Assembly: GCF_036378875.1 (NCBI RefSeq)
Contig: NZ_DASUVO010000128.1
Coordinates: 1 to 64,000 of the forward strand
Reading direction: 5' to 3'
Length of the DNA stretch: 64,000 nt
From: Actinophytocola sp036378875
Lineage (GTDB): Bacteria > Actinomycetota > Actinomycetes > Mycobacteriales > Pseudonocardiaceae
The notes under the pieces are model-generated. The model searched no databases, had not been told where the DNA came from, and worked only from the letters and a program-made list of their open reading frames with translations. Below, piece by piece: positions 59,900 through 64,000 of this stretch; position 1 is the stretch's first letter; each line of letters begins with the position of its first letter. Position numbers and translations under genes: made by a program.

Positions 59900-59936
59900 G
59901 ACATCGCCTGGCCCGCACGCGCGGGCCAGGCGACGT
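59900..59936. terminator. strong bidirectional terminator
   Basis: A 12-bp perfect stem CGCCTGGCCCGC (59905-59916) and GCGGGCCAGGCG (59921-59932) with a 4-nt loop; pairing extends outward with one mismatch (GAC(A/G)T / ACGTC). It sits between the convergent genes ending at 59897 (+) and 59939 (-). Confidence 0.9.
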
Positions 59937-59938
59937 CG

Positions 59939-61039
59939 TCAGCCCATGAGCGCCGCGTAGCCCGGCTTGATGATCTCGTTGATGATCGCCAGCCGCTCGT
60001 CGAAGCCGATGAACGCCGACTTCATCGCGTTGATCGTGAACCACTGCAGGTCAGCCCAGTCGTAGCCGAAGGCGTCGACCAGCGTGGCCATTTCCGTCGA
60101 CGGCAGGCAGTTCGACATCAACCGGTTGTCGGTGTTGACGGTGACGCGGAACCGCAACTTCGTGAGCAGCCCGATCGGGTGCTCCGCGATCGACGGCGCG
60201 GCCCCTGTCTGCACGTTCGACGACGGGCACATCTCCAGCGGGATCCGGCGGTCACGCACGTAGCTGGCGAGCCGGCCGAGCTGCACTGTGCCGTCGTCGT
60301 CCACCTTGATGTCGTCGACGATCCGGACGCCGTGGCCAAGCCGCTCGGCGCCGCAGTGCTGGATGGCCTCCCAGATCGACGGAAGCCCGAACGCCTCGCC
60401 TGCGTGGATGGTGAAGTGCGCGTTTTGCTGCCGCAGGTACTCGAACGCGTCCAGGTTGCGCGTGGGAGGGAACCCCGCCTCGGGGCCGGCGATGTCGAAG
60501 CCGATCACGCCGGAGTCGCGGTGCCGGACGGCCAGTTCGGCGATCTCCAGTGATCTGGCGTTCTGCCGCATGGCGCACAGCAGTGTGCCGATCCGGATCC
60601 GCCTGCCGGCCTCGAGCGCACGCGCCGTGCCGACCCGGAAGCCCTCCTGCACGGCTTCCACGATCGTGTCGAGACTGAGACCGTTCTCGCAAAACAACTC
60701 CGGGGCGTAACGAACCTCGGCGTACACGACGCCGTCCTCGGCGAGGTCCTCCGCGCATTCCGAGGCCACGCGAACCAGTGCGTCGGTGGTCTGCATGACA
60801 CCGCACGTGTGCGCGAACGTCTCGAGGTAGCGCACCAGCGAGCCGGAGTCCGCTGACTCCGTGAACCACCGGCCCAGCGCGTCGACGTCGCTGGTCGGGA
60901 GGTCGCGGTAGCCGCTCGCGTCGGCCAGCTCGATGACCGTGGCCGGGCGGAGACCACCGTCCAGGTGATCGTGGAGGAGGGCTTTCGGGGCGCTGCGGAT
61001 GGCCTCCGGTGTCATGGGAACGGGGTTCATGCTCGACAT
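59939..61039 (-). CDS. add: adenosine deaminase
   Basis: 366 residues from ATG 61039, preceded by TACCGT 6 nt upstream and no SD; a longer frame (start 61069) is unlikely. Deaminates (deoxy)adenosine to (deoxy)inosine for the PNP at 43667. Metal site H-D-H-L-D-G-G near 25, catalytic H-A-G-E-A near 207, G-H-G-V-R near 238 and the Asp-containing N-T-D-N-R near 305. It has the extra segment V-Q-L-G-R-L-A seen in Streptomyces-type enzymes. Confidence 0.95.
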   Translation of the reverse strand: MSSMNPVPMTPEAIRSAPKALLHDHLDGGLRPATVIELADASGYRDLPTSDVDALGRWFTESADSGSLVRYLETFAHTCGVMQTTDALVRVASECAEDLAEDGVVYAEVRYAPELFCENGLSLDTIVEAVQEGFRVGTARALEAGRRIRIGTLLCAMRQNARSLEIAELAVRHRDSGVIGFDIAGPEAGFPPTRNLDAFEYLRQQNAHFTIHAGEAFGLPSIWEAIQHCGAERLGHGVRIVDDIKVDDDGTVQLGRLASYVRDRRIPLEMCPSSNVQTGAAPSIAEHPIGLLTKLRFRVTVNTDNRLMSNCLPSTEMATLVDAFGYDWADLQWFTINAMKSAFIGFDERLAIINEIIKPGYAALMG

Positions 61040-61045
61040 GGTGCA

Positions 61046-61051
61046 ACGGTA
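61046..61051 (-). promoter_or_regulatory. -10 box TACCGT for a leaderless add transcript
   Basis: TACCGT on the minus strand followed by 6 nt (TGCACC) and the ATG. Same hexamer as the upp promoter. Confidence 0.6.
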
Positions 61052-61212
61052 CTCGGCGTGAGGCATCATTCGATCGGGTAACCATCGTACTACCCATTGT
61101 CACTGGTAGATGTGGCATTCGCGTCATGGTCTTGCCCCGAACGGCGCAACCTCGGTGTGTCTGGACCGGCAACCAACTAACGGGTGGTGTATGGGCGCGT
61201 TCTGGGAGTGGC

Positions 61213-61218
61213 TAGGCT
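61213..61218 (+). promoter_or_regulatory. -10 box TAGGCT of the coiled-coil gene
   Basis: TAGGCT lies 42 nt upstream of GTG 61261. A leadered transcript is implied, although the leader has no strong SD. The 220-nt divergent region between add and this gene holds no other gene. Confidence 0.4.
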
Positions 61219-61260
61219 CAAGCGTCGGCCCTGTCCCTCCCCACGACGAAGGTCACCTCC

Positions 61261-62529
61261 GTGAACGAGAACAGCAACTCGACGGTGTCGTTCGACCGGA
61301 TGCGCAACATGTTGGTGCGCGCGGCCGAGATCCGTGAGAGCGAACAGCAGCAGATCTTCGACACGCTGGACGAGATCCACGCGAGGCTGTCCCCGCTGGA
61401 GTCCATCGGCGCGGTGCGCAAGCGCCTGTCGGAGATGCCGGACCGCACGGAGATCACCGCCCTGGCGTCGCGGGTCGAGGACGCGCTCGGCAAGCTCGAG
61501 GCCCAGGACAGCGCGATCGCCGCGCTGACCCGTGCCGTCGAGAGCATCGTCGACAAGCTGGCCACGCCGTTCGCGCAGCTGGACGGCCGGCTCGACGGGG
61601 TGACGGGCCGGTTCGAGGGCGTCGCGGGGCGGATGGACGGGCTCGAGGACAAGCTCGCGAACATCCACCGCCGTATCGACGAGCTGGACGCCCACCTCGA
61701 CAAGCACCTGGACAAGCAGGACGCGAAGCTCGACGCCCTGCCGGGCAACGTGACCGGCCCGGTGAAGGAGCGGATCGGCGGGGCCGAGGCCGCGCTGCGC
61801 GAGCGTGTCGACGCGGCGGAGAACAACCTGCGCGGCCGTGTCGACGAGGTCGACGGCGGCCTGCGCGGCCAGCTCGGCGAGGTCCGCGGCCAGATCGACG
61901 CGGCGCGGGACGGTGTGCGCCAGTCGGTGGCCGAGGCGTCGGACCGGGTGCAGGGCAAGGTTGCCGAGGCGTCCGAGACCGTGCAGAACAAGCTGGTCGA
62001 GACCGCCGAGGGCCTGCACGCCAACATCGACCAGAAGTCGACCTCGGTGTCGATGAAGGTCGAGGCGTCCCGCAAGGCGCTGCAGGACTCGCTCGACGAC
62101 ACCAAGACGACGGTCGACGGCACCGAGCGGCTCGAGGAGCTGGCCGTCCGGCTGGAGCAGGTCACCAGCCGGCTGGACGGCATGACGACCCGCCTGGACG
62201 CGGTCGAGGACGGCTTCCAGTCGAAGATCGCCGACATGGGCACCACACTCGCCGCGAGCCTGGCGAAGGTCGAGGGCGCGGTCACCAAGCAGCCGGACAC
62301 CGACTCCGTCGCCTCGCTGGTCAAGAAGAGCAACGAGGAGTCCGAGCGCCGGATCGGCGGCCACCTGGACGAGGCCATGGCCACCTTCGCGGAACTGATG
62401 ATGGGTGGCGGTGCCCAGCCTCCGCGTCCGCCGGCCACCCTCCCGCGCCAAACAGCCCGCCGCCGCAACGGCAAGCCCCAGAAGAACACCCGCCCCGAGG
62501 AAACCGACGAAGCAGACATCACCCCCTGA
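61261..62529 (+). CDS. long coiled-coil protein
   Basis: 422 residues, nearly all helical, with recurrent 7/11-residue periodicity from about 20 to 385 (repeats of G-R-V-D-E-V-D, A-E-A-S-D-R-V-Q, R-L-D-G-M-T-T-R-L-D). Pattern and composition resemble apolipoprotein-A1/E-like or PspA-distant coiled coils, as well as the shorter protein at 21262. There is a methionine/glycine break (M-M-G-G-G-A-Q-P-P-R-P-P) before a basic and acidic tail. No signal or membrane helix. A function in cell-shape or polar-growth scaffolding is possible but unsupported. A terminator follows. Confidence 0.75.
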   Translation: MNENSNSTVSFDRMRNMLVRAAEIRESEQQQIFDTLDEIHARLSPLESIGAVRKRLSEMPDRTEITALASRVEDALGKLEAQDSAIAALTRAVESIVDKLATPFAQLDGRLDGVTGRFEGVAGRMDGLEDKLANIHRRIDELDAHLDKHLDKQDAKLDALPGNVTGPVKERIGGAEAALRERVDAAENNLRGRVDEVDGGLRGQLGEVRGQIDAARDGVRQSVAEASDRVQGKVAEASETVQNKLVETAEGLHANIDQKSTSVSMKVEASRKALQDSLDDTKTTVDGTERLEELAVRLEQVTSRLDGMTTRLDAVEDGFQSKIADMGTTLAASLAKVEGAVTKQPDTDSVASLVKKSNEESERRIGGHLDEAMATFAELMMGGGAQPPRPPATLPRQTARRRNGKPQKNTRPEETDEADITP

Positions 62530-62536
62530 CCTCAAG

Positions 62537-62567
62537 CGAAAGGCCCTCCGCACGCGGGGGCCTTTCG
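62537..62567 (+). terminator. intrinsic terminator after the coiled-coil gene
   Basis: A 10-bp perfect stem CGAAAGGCCC (62537-62546) pairs with GGGCCTTTCG (62558-62567) around an 11-nt loop, 7 nt after the stop codon. Confidence 0.85.
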
Positions 62568-62574
62568 TATGCAA

Positions 62575-62727
62575 ACGCGCAAGTCTCGCGTTCGGCCCCG
62601 GCGAGTCTCGCGTCCAGCACCCCCGAGTTACGTTTTCAGGTACATCCTGGGCGTACACGAAAACGCAACTCGCGGGGGCCGAACGCGCGACTCGCGGGGG
62701 CCCAAAGCGCGACTCGCGAGTCCAGGC
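62575..62727. repeat. dispersed palindromic element, copy 2
   Basis: The same element as at 57338-57482: GCGCAAGTCTCGCGTTCGGC opening, CCCCCGAGTTACGTTTTCAG core, near-perfect complementary GAAAACGCAACTCGCGGGG, then three ACTCGCG units. It occupies the gap between the convergent coiled-coil gene (ends 62529, +) and glpD (ends 62732, -). Confidence 0.85.
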
Positions 62728-62731
62728 GGGC

Positions 62732-64000
62732 CTAGTTGGCGGGTTCTGGTTCTCTGAGGGCTGGGCGGGCTTCTGGGGCCGCGCCTCGGCTCGCGTCGGC
62801 GGCCAGGTCGTCCGGTTGCGTTTGGGAGTCGCGTTCCGCTTCCACGCGGGCCTTGTACAGCGTCACCTCGCGGGCCACCGTTTCCGGGGACCAGTTCAGT
62901 ACCTCGCCCATCAGGGCGGCCACCTGCTCCACGCAGTCGACGCCGCGGTGGGGGTACTCGATCGAGATGCGGGTGCGGCGGGCGAGGGTGTCCTCCACGT
63001 GCAGCGCGCCCTCGTGGGACGCGGCGTACACGATCTCCACCTGCAGGTAGTCGGGGGCCGCCGTCAGCGGGCGGAGTAACTCCGGGCGGTCGGCGGCGAG
63101 CGCGAGCACCTCGTGCACAAGCGACCCGTACCGGTCCAGCAGGTGCCGCACACGGTACGGGTGCAGCCCGTGCTTCGCGCCCAACTGGTCCACCTGGTTC
63201 ACGAGCGCGTGGTAGCCGTCCGCGCCAAGCAGCGGCACCTTGTCCGTGATCGACGATTGCAGGCGGCCCGGCAGGTCCGGTGACGCGGCGTCGACGGCGT
63301 CCGCGGCCATCACCCGATAGGTGGTGTACTTGCCGCCCGCGATGGCCACGAGGCCCGGCGCCACCCGCGCCACCGCGTGCTCCCGCGACAGCTTGGACGT
63401 CTCCTCGCTCTCCCCGGCCAGCAGCGGCCGCAGGCCCGCGTACACGCCCTCGATGTCATCGTGCGTCAGCGGGGTCGCGAGCACCGCGTTCACGTGCTCG
63501 AGGATGTAGTCGATGTCGGCCTTCGTCGCCGCCGGGTGGGCGAGATCAAGGTTCCAGTCCGTGTCCGTCGTACCCACGATCCAGTGATTCCGCCACGGAA
63601 TGACGAACAGCACCGACTTCTCCGTGCGCAGGATCAGGCCGGACTCGGACACGATCCGGTCACGCGGCACCACGATGTGCACGCCCTTCGACGCACGCAC
63701 CCGGAACCGCCCGCGCGACCCGGAAAGCCGCTGCAGCTCATCGGTCCACACGCCGGTGCAGTTGATCACCGCGTTGGCCTTGATCTCCAGCGTGCGGCCG
63801 TCCTCCACGTCGCGGACCCGCACACCCGACACCCGGTCCGCTTCCCGGACGAACCCAACAACCTGAGTGGACGGTCGGATCACCGCGCCGTAGTGCGCGG
63901 CCGTGCGTGCCACGGTCATGGTGTGCCGCGCGTCGTCGGCCTGCGCGTCGAAGTACCGGATGCCACCGATCAAAGCGGACCGTTTCAGCGCCGGCACCAA
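62732..64000 (-). CDS. glpD: FAD-dependent glycerol-3-phosphate dehydrogenase (partial, N-terminus beyond the window)
   Basis: 422 C-terminal residues are visible; a full GlpD is about 570, so roughly 140-150 N-terminal residues including the FAD-binding G-x-G-x-x-G are outside the window. Visible family features: H-T-M-T-V-A-R-T-A near residue 25, I-N-C-T-G-V-W-T-D, the motif I-V-G-T-T-D-T-D-W-N near 140, G-L-R-P-L, G-G-K-Y-T-T-Y-R-V-M near 222, and the DAO_C helical C-terminal domain with a long charged tail. It oxidises sn-glycerol-3-phosphate to DHAP, feeding electrons to quinones. Confidence 0.95.
   Translation of the reverse strand: MVPALKRSALIGGIRYFDAQADDARHTMTVARTAAHYGAVIRPSTQVVGFVREADRVSGVRVRDVEDGRTLEIKANAVINCTGVWTDELQRLSGSRGRFRVRASKGVHIVVPRDRIVSESGLILRTEKSVLFVIPWRNHWIVGTTDTDWNLDLAHPAATKADIDYILEHVNAVLATPLTHDDIEGVYAGLRPLLAGESEETSKLSREHAVARVAPGLVAIAGGKYTTYRVMAADAVDAASPDLPGRLQSSITDKVPLLGADGYHALVNQVDQLGAKHGLHPYRVRHLLDRYGSLVHEVLALAADRPELLRPLTAAPDYLQVEIVYAASHEGALHVEDTLARRTRISIEYPHRGVDCVEQVAALMGEVLNWSPETVAREVTLYKARVEAERDSQTQPDDLAADASRGAAPEARPALREPEPAN

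Overview
The window is high-GC DNA with many GTG starts, tightly overlapping operons and mutA-mutB-meaB, a YbaB pair, DUF1707 and Doc/RHH genes. This points to a filamentous actinomycete, most likely Pseudonocardiaceae (a Lentzea/Saccharothrix-like organism). That placement is inferred from gene content and style; no 16S gene or other phylogenetic marker lies in the window. I see no tRNA or rRNA gene, insertion sequence, prophage or CRISPR array.

Region 1 (1-9252) is carbohydrate uptake and processing: the tail of a sugar ABC ATPase, an RbsC-like permease, a Tat-type lipoprotein binding protein, a Gfo/Idh dehydrogenase, xylose isomerase, and a 1,524-residue secreted modular protein (ThuA, PQQ-type sugar dehydrogenase, PKD, CBM6-like, DUF1080 and Ig-like parts). 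Region 2 (9322-17376) is the most interesting part. It is a seven-gene operon in which every junction is a 4-nt ATGA/GTGA overlap: inositol-3-phosphate synthase, a UbiA-type prenyltransferase (EboC), a TIM barrel fused to an EboA domain, a TatD-type hydrolase (EboB), an EboE-type TIM barrel, an alkaline-phosphatase-superfamily protein (EboF) and a further sugar-phosphate isomerase-like TIM barrel. This is an actinobacterial version of the ebo metabolite-trafficking cluster in which a cyclitol-phosphate synthase takes the place of EboD. A strong terminator and a 113-bp tandem array follow, then a Tat-exported TIM barrel and xylulokinase.

Region 3 (20871-25850) holds small membrane and coiled-coil proteins, a saccharopine-dehydrogenase-like reductase, and a three-gene membrane operon whose first two proteins share a YxAPG module. 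Region 4 (26028-32842) is a nucleoside uptake and salvage operon: BMP lipoprotein, ATPase, two permeases, cytidine deaminase and thymidine phosphorylase. Region 5 (33064-40530, minus strand) has an M20 amidohydrolase, two unknown genes and the methylmalonyl-CoA mutase set meaB-mutB-mutA, with a 45-codon mini-ORF coupled between mutA and mutB. Region 6 (40614-46533) is a transmembrane Ser/Thr kinase with an extraordinary repetitive linker, then purine nucleoside phosphorylase, a PGM2-like phosphosugar mutase and a flavodoxin-like protein.

Region 7 (47156-64000) contains an AdhR/NmlR-like MerR regulator with a textbook 19-bp-spacer promoter, a Doc/RHH toxin-antitoxin pair, upp, a methyltransferase, a DUF1707 protein, a hydrolase, an HTH-TM-lectin protein, deoC with a full-length and a truncated aldehyde dehydrogenase, a type VII-like secreted pair with an NlpC/P60 hydrolase, two YbaB-like proteins, an acidic protein, adenosine deaminase, a coiled-coil protein and the 3' part of glpD.

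Taken together, cdd, deoA, a PNP, a probable phosphopentomutase, upp, deoC, two ALDHs, add and a nucleoside transporter form a nearly complete nucleoside-salvage and deoxyribose-degradation neighbourhood spread over 35 kb. Roughly ten genes appear to be leaderless, with a TANNNT-like -10 box 6-8 nt before the start codon. Several intergenic spaces carry dispersed or palindromic repeats.
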